64,000 bases of DNA from assembly GCA_027257055.1 (NCBI GenBank), contig JAPVLO010000179.1, positions 744,001 to 808,000 of the forward strand, given 5' to 3'. The DNA comes from Cephalopachus bancanus. Lineage: Eukaryota; Chordata; Mammalia; Primates; Tarsiidae. How positions within the stretch are numbered: the first letter of the stretch is position 1; each line of letters begins with the position of its first letter. Below, piece after piece: positions 1 through 13,346 of the stretch. The notes under the pieces were generated by a model. That model searched no databases and was not told the DNA's origin. It saw only the letters and a program-made list of their open reading frames with translations. A program made the translations under genes and the position numbers.

Positions 1-543
1 ATTTTTTTTTTTTTTAGATGAACAGGTGATATGCACTGAAACACACTGGGCCAGACTTCTATCATCTACAAGCTAAATAGACTCTTGTTTTAACACAGCA
101 CCTACTGTTCAAGGCTTTAATGTATGGTTTTCCACTCTGTTGAGCCTAGTTTGTGAATATGTTCTAGACACTGCAGGGTGGAAGTTAGCCAAGAAGGACT
201 CTCCTTCCAGCCCTTATGACATATGACATGTCACCTTATAAATGCACCAGGTAGGTCTCACTTGACTTTCAAAGATGATTTCTGGGCAAAATTATGTATT
301 GTGGGAAGGAAAGGGAGGATCTCAGAAGCGGTTTCGTTTTCTATTCTGAAACAAAGCAAAATAAATGCCATGCCTTCATCCTCCACTAATCATATGAAGT
401 CAACTGGACCCCCAAATCTCCCCTAAAGGTAGTTTTTAAATTATTTGTGTTTACTGACCAACATGTCTCAAAATATGAAAGCATACCACCTCAAAAATTG
501 TGCTGTAAACCCACAGGGATTCATGTTAAAAGTGCTTATAAAT
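1..543. other. Left-edge stretch of intron 3
   Basis: A short poly-T at 1-15 (perhaps the tail of an Alu off the edge), then unremarkable AT-rich sequence. No exon seen. Confidence 0.6.
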
Positions 544-836
544 GGCTGGGCACAGTGGCCAATGCCTGTAATCCCAGCACTTTGAAAGGCCAAGGCAAGA
601 AGATCGCTTGAGCCCAAGAGTTCAAGACCAGCCTAAGCAACATAGCAAGACCTTGTGTTTATAAAAAAAAAAAAATCAAAAAATTAGCTGGGTGTGGTGG
701 CACGTACCTATAGTCCCAGCTACTCAGAAGGCTGAGGCAGAAGGATTGTCTGAGCCTAGGAGTTCAAGGCCACAGTAAACCATGATCCATGACACTGCAC
801 TCCAGCCTGGCAACAGAGACCTGACTCAAAAAAAAA
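544..836 (+). mobile_element. Alu, AluJ-like, full length
   Basis: Starts GGCTGGGCACAGTGGCC and ends in an A-tail after CAGAGACCTGACTC. Old-type features: CATAGCAAGACCTTG. In MTCL1 intron 3. Confidence 0.95.
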
Positions 837-1047
837 GTGCCTATAAAAATGATTTTGCACAAGAAAATAGAAATCACCAACTCACTCATTCCTACTATAT
901 GTAAACTGGAAACAAAGGTACATCCTGTAATACCCATAAAGTCAAAGAGTTATTATTAGTATACAGAGTAATTTAACTAGAATAACAATACTGACTTCTA
1001 GTAAATGGTTAATGCATAAAATTCTCTTTTAAAAACTGTACCAGGGC

Positions 1048-2597
<1,550 letters not shown>

Positions 2598-2961
2598 ACG
2601 GTCCCTGACTTAACGTGGCTCAACTTAAGATTTTTCGACGTTACTGGTGTGAAAGTGATACACATTCAGTTAAACCCTACTTCAAGTACTCGTACAACTA
2701 TTCTGTCTTTCACTTTCAGTGCAGTAGTCAATAGATTACATGAGATAGTGGGCACTTTATTATAAAATAAACTTTGCGTTGGAGGATTTTGGCCAACTAT
2801 AAGCCAATGTCAGTGTTCGGAGCATGTTTAAGTCAGGTGAGGCTAAGCTACGATGTTCAGTAAGGGAAGTGAATCAGATGCATTTTTGACTTAATGATAT
2901 TTTCAATTTACTATGGTTTTATCAGGACATAACCTCATCATAAGTTGAGAAGCATGTGTAC
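2598..2961 (+). mobile_element. Tigger/pogo-like non-autonomous DNA transposon
   Basis: The left end (GGTCCCTGACTTAACGTGG, then ATTTTTCGAC) and the right end (TTTTGACTTAATG ... CATAAGTTGAGAAGCAT) form long imperfect terminal inverted repeats, with TA-rich flanks. The internal sequence (TTTCACTTTCAGTGCAGTA, CTTTATTATAAAATA) matches a widespread mammalian repeat I recognise. No coding capacity. Confidence 0.75.
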
Positions 2962-2992
2962 ACAACATATTTCTTTTTTAAAAAACATTTTA

Positions 2993-3290
2993 GGCTGGGC
3001 TCAGTGGCTCAGCCTGCAATCCCAGCGCTTTGGGGGGCTGAGGCGAGTGGATTGCCTGAGCCCACGAGTTCGAGACCCGCCTGGGCAATTTAGCGAGACC
3101 TCATCTCTACAATAAATAAAAAGTTAGCCAGGTGTGGTAGCGCGTGCCTGTAGTTCTGGCTACTTGAAAGGCTGAGGCAAAAGGATCGCTGGATCCCAGC
3201 AGGTCGAGGCTGTGGTGGCCAGGAGCGTGCCACTGCACTCCAGTCTGGGCAACATAGTGAGACTCCAACTCAAAAAAAAAAAAAAAAAAA
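2993..3290 (+). mobile_element. Alu, younger lineage type, full length
   Basis: GGCTGGGCTCAGTGGCTCAG start, CTACAATAAATAAAAAGTTAG linker region, 19-base A-tail. Directly followed by an oppositely oriented Alu half. Confidence 0.95.
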
Positions 3291-3414
3291 TTTATTGTAG
3301 AGACAAGGTCTCGCCAAGTTGCCGAGGCTGTTCTCAAACCCTTGGGCTAAGGCAGTTCTCTCACCTCAGCCTCCCAAAGTGCTGGGATTATAGGCATTAG
3401 CCACGGTGACTGGC
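3291..3414 (-). mobile_element. Alu left monomer only
   Basis: TTTATTGTAGAGACAAGGTC to GCCACGGTGACTGGC is the complement of one left monomer. It is joined without a gap to the A-tail of the preceding plus-strand Alu. Confidence 0.9.
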
Positions 3415-3610
3415 TGTTCATTGACTTTAAGTTACACATTGTCACATTTTAACATCTCTGAAATCAGGCTGCACATTATGATCTATGATCTATGGCATGC
3501 CATAATTTAATTGGCAGCATGTTTTACTTTATCTTACTAGTGTGCATTTTATTTATTTTTATTTTTTAATGACTTTCTTTTAATAATCTTTATTTATGTA
3601 TTTATTTATT

Positions 3611-3755
3611 GAGTCAGAGTCTCACTCTGTCACCCAGGCTGGAGTGCAGTGGCACGCTCACAGCCGCTGCAGAACAACCTGCTGGGTTCAGGTGATCCTC
3701 CTGCCTCAGCCTTCCAAGTAGCTGGAACCACAGGCATGTGCAACCACGCCCAGCT
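3611..3755 (-). mobile_element. Alu right monomer only
   Basis: GAGTCAGAGTCTCACTCTGT through CAACCACGCCCAGCTT. The left monomer is absent. Confidence 0.9.
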
Positions 3756-5702
3756 TGCTGGTGTGCATTTTAATCGATGGCAGAGCCAGTGAAATATGAT
3801 TTGTCCATGGGGCAGCTACACCCAGTTTGCATATGTGACACCGGACTGAAAAATGGGGAGGGGGTTACATTCTTTGTCTCTTTATTTTGTATCCACACAG
3901 CCTTAATATATATAATAGTAAACACATTTCACACAAATACCCCTGAATTTCCCTATTTCTCTTCAGGAAAGAGAAGGGTATTTTGGTTTTAAAAAAAAGT
4001 ATTGGTTCTGTCCCCTACAGTCAATGTTACTGAATGGTGCAAGGCCCTATCTACCATTTACAAGTTGTATGAACTAGGGCATACTCTCCCAGAGGTTCAA
4101 CTTTCTCAACTGGAAATGACCATGCCCTGCCCGGCTCACTAGGAAGCACTTAAGGCATCAGGAAACATGAGACGGACAACTCTGAGTGGGCCTTTCACTC
4201 GGTCAGTTCACAAGATATAAGTTCTCCTGCTTTCTTCTAATCCCATCCCTACACCTCCATCCCCACACCCATCCCCACTAGAGGAATTCCCAGAAATAGT
4301 GCGCAGAATAAGACCACCCCAGTTGGCAAACTACCCTATGCCTCTTCTTTTTACTGAAAAGGTGTTCTACCATCCCAAGAGCTGTCGAATCACATGAAAC
4401 TGGCCCTTGAAGGGAATGGCTTAAAAGAGGAAGGCAGGAGGGACAGGTCAGAGACCAGTCACATTCCAGCAAGGGTTCCTGTCCCAGTAGATTCCATCTG
4501 CCAGGATCTGGAAGAGCCACACAGAGTCAGCACAGGCATTCACAGCAGCTAAGAGAGCACACTCTAGCTCAGCAAAAGGGGAAAAGGACAGAAGAGAAAA
4601 CAACCCGCAGGTGGTGGCTAGAAGTGGAGATGGCCTTACGAGTGGCAGGCTCAAACTAACCATAGAAAAAGGCCACCTTCGTGTGTACGCTAGGATCAAG
4701 TCTCAGACCTCCATGTATATGCTGGGATCCAGCCTTGGACCTCTGTGTGTACGCTAGAATCCAGTCTCGGATTTGTTTTAGGAAAGTTATAATTAATGGA
4801 CAGGAAGCCATATAGCTGTCGTCCTTTTCAACTTCTGTGGTCACAGAAATACAAAACTCATGACTGTGACTTTACTGACTCACAAGAGTGAGTATATATC
4901 ATAGCTAAAATGCCTGGGGCCTGGACTACGCTAGAAAGAGTCCATTTGTCCAAACAAGTCACCCCGAAGCTCATCTTCCCAAAATGCCAGTTTGGGAGAC
5001 TCTTACTCTGGCCCTTCATTCATCTGACCAACACCTCTCCTGGAGGGAAATATTTCACTATAATGAGGAGAAGCTGTAGGCACACCATTGCTGACCTGAA
5101 GTTACCCGGCAAAGTTGTAAAAGTCACAGATGCCTGGGCTCCTTCCCCCCATCTGATGTAACAGCCTGGGTGTGGTTTGGGCCCGGGATGCTAGCGTGCT
5201 GCCAGAGCCCAGCATCTCTGGGCTCAAGGGCCTGACCCTGGGCATGCGCTCCTCACCACCACCAGCAGTGGGTCGAGAAACGACCTGTCCAAACCTGCTT
5301 CCAGCACCACTGCCCTCTAATACTCCTGCAGAGAAGGGTCCAAGTGTCCACATGACCATTTTAAAAGGCACCTTTAAAGGCAGACACACAGCACCACCTT
5401 CTACCCATCTCTTCACTGAGTTAGAAAACACAAGGTGGCCCACCCTTCAGAAATACAGCATGAGCAAAGGGTTGGCTCAGGGGGAGGGTGTGAATCCAGA
5501 GACAGTAGAAGGGAGACAGGGTCATTCTCCTGTGGTGCCAGAAGAAACCTTGTGCAGCCACTTCACAATCACATACGCACACCCTTCAAGACAGTGCCTG
5601 CCAAGTACGCCAAGTGCTCATTTGGGTCAAATCACAACTCCAGGGGAGTCAGAGGGAGAGGCTTCTGCTCAGCTTTTGTATTTACTTGCGTCTCTACTAA
5701 GC
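3756..5702. other. Intron 3 stretch with one minisatellite
   Basis: Apart from the 32-bp repeat at 4681, I see nothing. Open frames at 5172-5794 overlap each other and run into a MER5-like repeat. Confidence 0.5.
4681..4775. repeat. 32-bp tandem repeat, three copies
   Basis: Units at 4681-4712, 4713-4744 and 4745-4775, each like GTGTGTACGCTAGGATCAAG then TCTCAGACCTCC. Moderately diverged. Confidence 0.9.
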
Positions 5703-5927
5703 CAGCAGTTCTCAGTGGGGGTGGGGGTGATTTTGCACATCGCCCCAAGGACGTTGGACACTGTCTGGAGACACTTTTGACTGCCACAAATTAGGGGAGC
5801 CAGGGGTTTGGTACTAGCATCTAGTGGCAAAGGCTAGGGACACTGCAAGAATTCTACAGGCACAGGACAGCCCTGCAACACAGAATTAAGCAGCCAAAAA
5901 TGTCAACAGACCAAGTCTGCTCTAAGC
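5703..5927 (+). mobile_element. MER5-like hAT fragment
   Basis: Begins CAGCAGTTCTCAGTGGGGG and contains ACACTGTCTGGAGACA, GGCATCTAGTGG...AGGCTAGGGA and CACAGGACAGCCC, the diagnostic run of MER5-type non-autonomous hAT elements. Old and diverged. Confidence 0.8.
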
Positions 5928-6161
5928 AAACTCTCTAAGAGTCTTTCAGCACCAGCCACTGTGTTGTTTCTAAAGGGTTAGATGACATTATTACTTAGGT
6001 GGCCTCATGAGTAACTTTATTCATGAATAAATCCAACATAATGCTATGACTTTCTCAAGGGAAGATAAAAATGATAATCCAAAAACAAATCAACATTCTT
6101 ATACATGAGAACCCTCAGAAACAAACAGGAAACTCTCAGCTCTACTTTAAAACTGAAAAGT

Positions 6162-6495
6162 GGCTGGGCATGGTGGTTCACACTTGGAATCCCAGCACTT
6201 TGGGAGGTTGAGGCAGGAGGATTGCTTGGCCCAGAAGATTGAGACCAGCCCGGGCAACATTAGTGAGACCTTGTCTCTACAAAAAAAAAGAAAGAAAAAT
6301 TAGCTGGGCATGGCAGTACATGCCGGGAGTCCTAGCTACTTGCAGAGGCCAAAGCAGGAGTATCTCTTGAACCCAGGAGGTCAAGGCTGTGGTGAGTGTG
6401 ATCGTGCCTCTGCACTTCCAGCCTGGATGACAGAGTGAGACCCCTAACTCAAAATAACATAAAATTACATAAAGTAAAATAATATAATATAACAT
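6162..6495 (+). mobile_element. Alu, AluJ-like, with long patterned tail
   Basis: Full dimer. The tail evolved into AACATAAAATTACATAAAG-type repeats. Perfect 12-bp target-site duplication AAAACTGAAAAG at 6149-6160 and 6496-6507. Confidence 0.95.
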
Positions 6496-6507
6496 AAAAC
6501 TGAAAAG

Positions 6508-8540
6508 AATGGCGTGGCCAGGTCCCTGCAATGACTCAGCCAGTCAGCTGATTCCCTCAGGGGATCCTCAGAGGATCATTCAGGTTTTAGTCTAACACAT
6601 GTCAGACCAAAACACATAAACACTCGTTACACAAAAGTGTATCGTCTTAAAATTTAATGTTACCTATGATTTACAAAAATTATACACAAAAGACTTCCCA
6701 GCAGTGACTTTGTACCTCTCATTTATGAAAAAAATGGTTGCTAATCCCCAGAAATAAACAGATAAGAAGCAACTCGAGCCTTGTCTCGCCCACGCTCCCC
6801 CAAGTCGTCCCACAGTACCTTGAGGAGTGCTCAGCGCCCCGATACCCACCACTGGCTTCCCACACCGCCCTCGGCTCTCCCCCTCCTCCCCCTAGAAAGG
6901 ATGAAGTCAAGTGCGATGGAAGAACAACTGACAAGGGTCTGCCCAACTGCTCAGCATTAAATAATAAGTACAAATATGTGTCTGATAAACAAACACTGCT
7001 TTGCCTGGGCAACCGGTTGAAATCAGCACCACAGATGAATAGCGTCGATATTCAAACGCCAACTGTCCCAGGAACGCAGCCCATGTTTCCTACATTCCCT
7101 GTCCCAGGAAACCTGCTGCGGGTCCTAGGAAGGCGCATCTGTGACAAGAGAAACAAATAAGAACCCAACCATCCCCCACAAACATTATTTCAGTGAAAGA
7201 ATGAACCAACCCGCACAAATAAACCATGAAGAGAAGCAAGATGGGAGAGCTTAGGGTCTCTCCTTCCTCAGGGCCTCATCTGTAGGGCAAAATTCAAGCA
7301 CTGCTGGATTCAATGCTCAACAGTAAGACATTCTGTTTGGTTGTATAACTACGTACAGATAACTTAGTGTCTTCTCTTATCTTTTCTTTTTGGAGTTGAA
7401 GTCTCCGTCGCCCAGGCTGAAGTGCAGTAACACAATCACAGCTCACTGCAGCTTCCACCTCCTGGACTCAGGCAATCATTCTGCCTCAACCTCCTGAATA
7501 GCTGGGATTACAAGAATGTGTCACCACACCTGGCTTATTCTTTTATTTTTGTAGAGATGAGGTCTCGGTATGTTGCCCAGGCTAGTCTCAAGCTCCTGGG
7601 CTCAAGCAATCTTCTGTCTCGGCCTCTTAAAGTGCTGGGATTACAGACGTGAACTACTTGGTGTCCTTTGAATGCTGAATAATTTTTTATTACTGAGGGG
7701 GAAACAATAAAACTGCTTATTTGGCTCATAATCATACCACTTAATGGCTCACTTGAGTCAGAGAAATACCAAGAAAGTACACTCAGGAAATAGAGACTAC
7801 CATGGAGTCTTTTCTAAGTATTTCTAGCTCTCTAACTCTTGATTCTGCACTTGAGGGTAAAAGTTACCTCAATCATATTACATCAATAACATGACTATAG
7901 CATATAAATTCAACAGACCCCCAAGAATCAAATACAAGTTTTGAGAAGATAACTATTTTCTATTTATTCCCATAGCACAGACAATGCAACAAACTTTATG
8001 TAGTTAACTGCCTAGTGACAGTCTAAATTATTTAGAAATATGTGTTGTCTATACTTTAATTATTTTGAAGAAAAGCAACCTAAACAATGTCCATTTCACT
8101 AAAAATCAGAAGTCTCATTCTAGTGCTTAAGTTATCAGTAGGTAACATGTTGCAGTGTTGCCCTCCACATTATCAGAGACTCCCATCTTTCAAGAAAGAT
8201 TGTATTACTGAAGGGGAGAAACGGCTGGATCTTGAATCTCTGGAGGAAGTCTGCAAACCAGTAGGCTGCTCACAGAGCATCACAGCTTCTGATGTGGCCA
8301 TCCCAAAGGGCCTAGAGAGGCCACCTGAGACCGCACTACCACGGGCAGGATTCCACGGGAAATGAGGAAGGACAAGCTGGTCAGTTCACAAGGGACAAGA
8401 TGGTGCTGCCTGACCCCAGCAAGGAGCCCGGCTGATGTTCAAGAAGTTGACAAACAGAAGCACTTTTGCTTATCACTAACCAAACAGGGTGGCTGCATGA
8501 CTAACAGTCATTGTCAAAAAAAAAAAACCTTGACCCAAGA
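6508..8540. other. Intron 3 stretch around one Alu
   Basis: 6,750-7,160 is more G+C-rich than its surroundings and open for 140 codons on plus, but shows no similarity I recognise. The remainder is AT-rich. Confidence 0.4.
7391..7662 (-). mobile_element. Alu, AluJ-like
   Basis: GGAGTTGAAGTCTCCGTCGC to GGATTACAGACGTGAACTAC. Diverged full dimer. Confidence 0.93.
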
Positions 8541-8833
8541 CCAGGCATGGTGGCTCACACCTATAATCCCTGAACTTTAGGAAGCTGAGGCAGAAGGATT
8601 TCTTGGACCCAGGAGTTGGAGACCAGCCTGGGCAACATAGCAAGACTTTGTCTCTACAAAAAAATAAATAAACTAGCCAGGCATGGTGGCATGCGCCTGT
8701 AGTCCCAGCTACTCAGGAGACTGAGGTGTGAGGACAGTCGAGGCTGTAGTGAGCCAAAAATGATCGTGCCACTGCACTCCAGCCTGGGTGACAGAGTCAG
8801 ACTGGGACTCAAAAAAAAAAAAAAAAAAAAAAA
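8541..8833 (+). mobile_element. Alu, AluJ-like, full length
   Basis: CCAGGCATGGTGGCTCACAC start, 23-base A-tail. Target-site duplication near CTTGACC on both sides (about 8529 and 8834). Confidence 0.95.
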
Positions 8834-9149
8834 CTTGACCTCAACTGGAAGTACTGGTTTATGTTAACTGTCCTGGGGCAATCATTTACAGAATCAGAAA
8901 TTCCTCAGCAAGAGGTTTTTAAATGATGCCTTTGGTTTATTCTCAAGGGAAAATAAAGATGAGAACACCTTCACCCATGCAACAAATATTTACTGAATGC
9001 TTGGTAGGTATGGGGATATGCAGACACACATACATACCACAAGGCACAGTGTGGTCCCAAATGCCACTGAGTGATCAAATGAGACTTCACACTGCTGGGG
9101 GCACAGACTTCATACCAAGAAAGTGAGTTTCAAGACTCATTATATAGCC

Positions 9150-9542
9150 AAGTTATGAAGGCCATGTAGTATTGGCTGAGATAAATGGGACAGAACACAG
9201 AACCCAGACACACACCCACACACATGTGCCCAACTCATTTTTTACTAAGGTGCAAAAGTAATTCAATGGAGGAATGACTGCCTTTTCAACAAATGGTGCT
9301 GGATCACTGGACATGCACAGGCAAAAAAATAAGCCTCAACCTAAGTCTCCCACCTTACACAAAAATTAACTCAAAATGGATCGTGGACTTAAATGTAAAA
9401 CTTTAATGAAGAAAACATTCAGGATCTAGGGCTAGGCAAATAGCTCTTAAAATTGATACCACCAAAGGAAATACTCATATTTGGACTTCATCAAAACTAA
9501 AACCTTTTGCCCTGAGAAAACTCTGCTAAGAGGCTAAAGGTT
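9150..9542 (+). mobile_element. L1 fragment, piece 1 of a nested chain
   Basis: Matches L1 ORF2 downstream sequence (AAATGGGACAGAACACAG, CAACAAATGGTGCTGG, ACTCAAAATGGATCGTGGAC) with many disruptions. It is interrupted by an Alu at 9543 and continues at 9788. Not coding. Confidence 0.8.
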
Positions 9543-9754
9543 AGGCAAGGTAGGTCACACCTACAATCCCAGCATTTTGGGAAGCGGGAGCAGGAGGATC
9601 ATTTGAACCCAGGAGTTCAAAATTAGCCTGGGCAACACAGTAAGACCTTGTATCCATAAAAAATTTTAAGAATTAGCTGGGCATGGTGATGTGTGTCTTC
9701 AGTCCCAGCTGCCTGGGAGACTGAGGTGGGAGGATCACCTGAGCCCAGAAGTTA
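9543..9754 (+). mobile_element. Alu, 3'-truncated, inserted in L1
   Basis: TTAGGCAAGGTAGGTCACAC to GAGCCCAGAAGTTATA. The right monomer is cut, replaced by an ATAA/ATGG microsatellite. Confidence 0.9.
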
Positions 9755-9787
9755 TAAATAAATAAATAAATGGATGGATGGATGGAG
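9755..9787 (+). repeat. (AAAT)n(ATGG)n microsatellite
   Basis: AAATAAATAAATAAATGGATGGATGGATGG-type run, between the truncated Alu and L1 piece 2. Confidence 0.9.
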
Positions 9788-10270
9788 GGGATAAAAAGAT
9801 AAACTACAGAGTGGGAGAAAATATTTGCAAACCATGTATCTGACAAAAGACTAATCAATTACAAAAAACAAACAAGCAATCCAACTAGAAAATGGGCTAA
9901 AGATATGAAGAAACATTTTACCAAAAAGGAATTTACAGATGGCAGACAGCACATAAAAAGAAGTCCAGAATTATTAGCCTTAGGAAAATGCAAATTAAAA
10001 CCACAATGAGATATCACCTATCAGAATGGCTACAATTTTAAGAAAGTGTCAACACCAAATGCTCAGGATGCAGAGAAAGCTAAAATGCTCAAGGCATACT
10101 AGTGGCAATGCTAAATGTACAGTCGCCCTGGAAGACAGTTTGGCACTTTCTTTGAAAAAGTAAACATGACCCAGGAACAGTGCTCCTGAGCATTCATCCC
10201 AGAGAAATGAAAACTTACATTCCCATGTAAAGTTGCACACAAGTGTTCACAGCAACTTTATTTGTCATAA
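9788..10270 (+). mobile_element. L1 fragment, piece 2 of a nested chain
   Basis: Continues L1 ORF2 3' sequence (GGGAGAAAATATTTGCAAAC, AAATGGGCTAAAGATATG, TTAAAACCACAATGAGATA, ATTCATCCCAGAGAAATG). It stops at ACTTTATTTGTCATA, where an LTR-like element has inserted. Frame is broken. Confidence 0.85.
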
Positions 10271-11079
10271 CTTGCAAGATAAGAAAACAAGCTGATTTTC
10301 TTTCCCTATAGTCAGCCACCATAGAGCACTTCTATGATCAAGTGTGTGTGTTTTCTTACACCGAGCAATGATCCCTCAACAGCTAGGTGTCCTATGGTTC
10401 AGGGCAGTTCTGACACAAGCTACTCAGAGATGGCAGTAGATCCCAGGGCCAGGAACTCAGTCCCATTTCAGATGCCACTAGTAAGTGGTGGGTCCTTGGA
10501 TTGCCCACAACTTCTGTATGGCTTGGCTACAAACCAGAGGTTCCCACAACCCCCTCCTAGGGATTGATTATTTGTTGGAACGGCTCCTGTAACTCAAGGA
10601 AACACTTTACTTAAATGTACCTATTTATTATAAAAGGACGCAACTCAGGAACCACCTGATGAAAGAGACGCATGGTGCAAGGTGTGTGGGAAGGGCTTGG
10701 AGCTTCTGCCTGCTCAAGAGCGGGCTGCCCTCCCAGCACTGCCACTGTTCGGGAACCTGCAACTCTGCCCTTTGAGGTTTCAAGCAGGCTTCGCCAGGCA
10801 GCCACCGTTCATTAAGTCATTGACCACTGGTGGTCAACTCAGACTTCTGACCTTCTAGCCTCCTGCCTTTCCCTGAGCAGGAGAAGTGGGCTAAAATTTC
10901 CCACCCTCTAATCACAAGGATGATTCCCCTGGCAACCAGCCTCCACCCTGAGGCTATGCAGGATGCCCCCGCCACGTTAACACACAAAAAGACACTTCCA
11001 TGATTCCAAGATTTTTAGGTGCTGAGCCAGGAAAAGATGGGGTGGGGAGGAAACCAAATACATATTTATCATGTCACAT
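10271..11079 (+). mobile_element. LTR-like insert (solo LTR of an old endogenous retrovirus)
   Basis: This 0.8-kb block splits the L1 reading text cleanly (GTCATA on the left, GTCACATAG on the right, possible 5-6 bp duplication). It contains TTTGTTGGAACGGCTCCTGT, TTTATTATAAAAGGACGCAA and CCCTGGCAACCAGC, which I associate with an ancient LTR-type repeat. No viral coding sequence is present. The family name is not asserted. Confidence 0.55.
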
Positions 11080-11260
11080 AGCCCCAAAATGGAAATAATA
11101 CAGACGTCCTTCAACAAGTGAATGGTTAAATAAGCCACGATCCACCAGTCCACAGAAAACTATTTGGCAATAAAAAGGAAAAAGCTGTGGATATAAACAA
11201 CAACCCGGTTGATGCTCCTGGGCAAAAGGACTAAATTAAAACCAATTCAGTTAAGAGATC
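11080..11260 (+). mobile_element. L1 fragment, piece 3 of a nested chain
   Basis: Resumes the interrupted L1: CCCCAAAATGGAAATAATAC, AACAAGTGAATGGTTAAATA, TTTGGCAATAAAAAGGAA. Then it is lost near an Alu at 11269. Confidence 0.8.
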
Positions 11261-11268
11261 TCAGTTGG

Positions 11269-11558
11269 GGCCAGGCTTGGTGGCTCAGCCTGTCATCCCA
11301 GCACTTTGGGAGGCTAAGGTGAGTGGATTGCCTGAGTCCGTGGGTTCGAGACCCACACGGACAACTTGGCAAGACCTCGTCTCTACAATAAATCAAAAAA
11401 ATTAGCCAGGCATGGTAGAGCGCACCTGTAGTTCCGGCTACTTGGAAGGCCGAGGCGGACGGATCACTGGAGCCCAGCAGGTTGAGGCTGTGGTGGCCAG
11501 GAGCATGACACTGTGCTCCAGTAAGAGTGAGACTCCAACTCAAAAAAAAAAAAAAAAA
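11269..11558 (+). mobile_element. Alu, younger lineage type
   Basis: GGCCAGGCTTGGTGGCTCAG start, TACAATAAATCAAAAAAATT linker. Target-site duplication ATCTCAGTTGG at 11258-11268 and 11558-11568. Confidence 0.95.
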
Positions 11559-12010
11559 TCTCAGTTGGTTTTATTTGTAATTCTAGAATCAGCAACACTT
11601 CATTCCATGAAATAGAATAAGTGTTCCAATGAGCTGAGCAGAGGACACTGGTTTTATAGACAGAGACTGGCTGAAGAAAGCAGAAAAAAACAAAGAACAA
11701 AAAGTGATGGGTCATTTCAAAGTTATTTTCCCACGTAAGGCAGAAACAGGCAAACAAAACAACAGAAAAATAGCTGGTTAATTAACATCCTTTGGAAAGG
11801 ATTAAAGTGGGGGGAGGTGACGACGGACACTTCACAATCATGCCCACTAAAACTGACCAGCTAGAAAAATCTCTCCTTCCTGATTTCTCGGAAGGTCAGA
11901 TAACAACTCAGTTCTGGTTTGGTGACTGGGAACTTTGGCATGAGTGTCTCCATTTTGACTGATCCGCTGAGACTAGGCGCAGGAAGTCCAAAAAAACGGA
12001 CTTCTATAAC

Positions 12011-12137
12011 TTTTTTTTTTTTTTTTTTTTTAAGTCGGAGTCTCCCTCTGTCGCCCAGACTGGAGTGCAGTGGCCGATCCACTCACCTCAGTCTCCCAGA
12101 GGCGCGGGATTACAAGGCTGAGCCACCGAGCCCGGCT
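12011..12137 (-). mobile_element. Short, internally deleted Alu with target-site duplication
   Basis: Only about 100 bases besides the T-run: the right-monomer end (GTCGCCCAGACTGGAGTGCA) joins directly to left-monomer text (GATCCACTCACCTCAG). CTATAAC flanks both sides (12003 and 12138), so the short form is bounded by one insertion. Confidence 0.9.
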
Positions 12138-12139
12138 CT

Positions 12140-12490
12140 ATAACTTTTACTTGACAGAGAAAAACACCGAGTGCAAAAAGCCAACGCCAAAAGGTTGCAT
12201 ACAGTAGGATTCCCTTTAAATAACATTCTTGAGAGGACAAAATAACAGAATTAAAGAACAGAGTAGAGGTTGCCAGGGGCAAGGGATGGGGTGGGGTGGG
12301 AAGGCAGCAGCTGTGGCCATGAGAGGGTCCTTGGAAGGTCTTTGTGGTGACGGTAGTGCTCTGCATCTTGACCCGGTGATGTTGCCACTGGGGGAAACTG
12401 GGCAAAGGGTACAGGGATCTCACTGTGTTCTTCCTTACAATTGCATGTGAATTGACCAAGTATCTGAAAGCAAAAAGTTTCATCAAAAAT
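12140..12490 (+). mobile_element. L1 3' end, piece 4 of a nested chain
   Basis: L1 3' UTR-like text (GGATTCCCTTTAAATAACAT, GAGGTTGCCAGGGGCAAGG, TGCATCTTGACCCGGTGAT) directly after a short Alu. Orientation and order fit the pieces at 9150-11260. Confidence 0.75.
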
Positions 12491-13346
12491 GACAACTAAT
12501 ACACCAAGAAATGTTTGTGTTACAGAGCTCTGAAATGACTCCCAACATGCACTTTGCCACACCGGTGACATGTTTTGCGCTGACAACAACTTGGGCGGGA
12601 ATTCTCTCTTCCCCTCGAGAACATGACATCACATCTCACGAGACCCCATATGCGAACTACAGCCTCACCCAGAGACTTCAAAACACAGATAAACCTAGGA
12701 GTCTGACAGACACACTTCAAGAGCGCAGGCTGCACTGTCAGTCACCTCTCCAGGAGCCTGGCTGTGACAGCGCCACACCCCGTCAGCCTTGGTGCCCTCT
12801 CCGGAGCCTTGCCAGCCACTGCACCAGTCTCTGGCAGCCGAGGCCTGATGTGTCCTCGAGGGGCTGCCCTGCATTGGTCAAACCAGCCTCTCCCAAGACA
12901 ACTTCCCAAGGAAGGCTGCGTCCATCTGCACTGAGCAACTAACTAGGCTTTGGCAATCTTGAAACCCACTCACTGTGTGGTTGATGTACTGTGTCTACCG
13001 AGTGTATCCCTGTGAGATTTGTTCTCATATTCTCCCCTTCTTTATTGTGAACCACAAGGAAAAAACATCTATCTTGTATGGCAACAGACCATGCGATCTG
13101 TGAAATCATACTTGGATCACTGCCTTATTCTGCCATACAGAACACTATGGTATGTTTCCAATTTCACATGAAAAATCAGATACATCTCAGATTGTTAGAA
13201 TTATGAGAACTTTCTCCCTTAACAATTGTGTCTCTCAAGTTTTCCGCAACAACCATGTAATAGTTTAATTATATGAAAACATTTGTCTGGAAGGCTTCAA
13301 TGAATAAGTGGCATTTCCAGGAGAATCTTAAAGAATGGGCAGTGGA
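12491..13346. other. Intron 3 stretch, nothing recognised
   Basis: A 143-codon plus-strand frame (12511-12942) has no recognisable product or codon signature. Confidence 0.4.

Noticed and set aside
5172..5794. Two overlapping plus-strand frames of 202 and 119 codons
   Set aside because: No recognisable product; they overlap each other and end in a MER5-like repeat. Not an MTCL1 exon, since they lie on the opposite strand.
9150..12490. Possible active L1
   Set aside because: Fragmented by several insertions and stops; no intact ORF1 or ORF2.
12511..12942. 143-codon plus-strand frame
   Set aside because: No similarity recognised, no conserved composition, inside an intron on the opposite strand.
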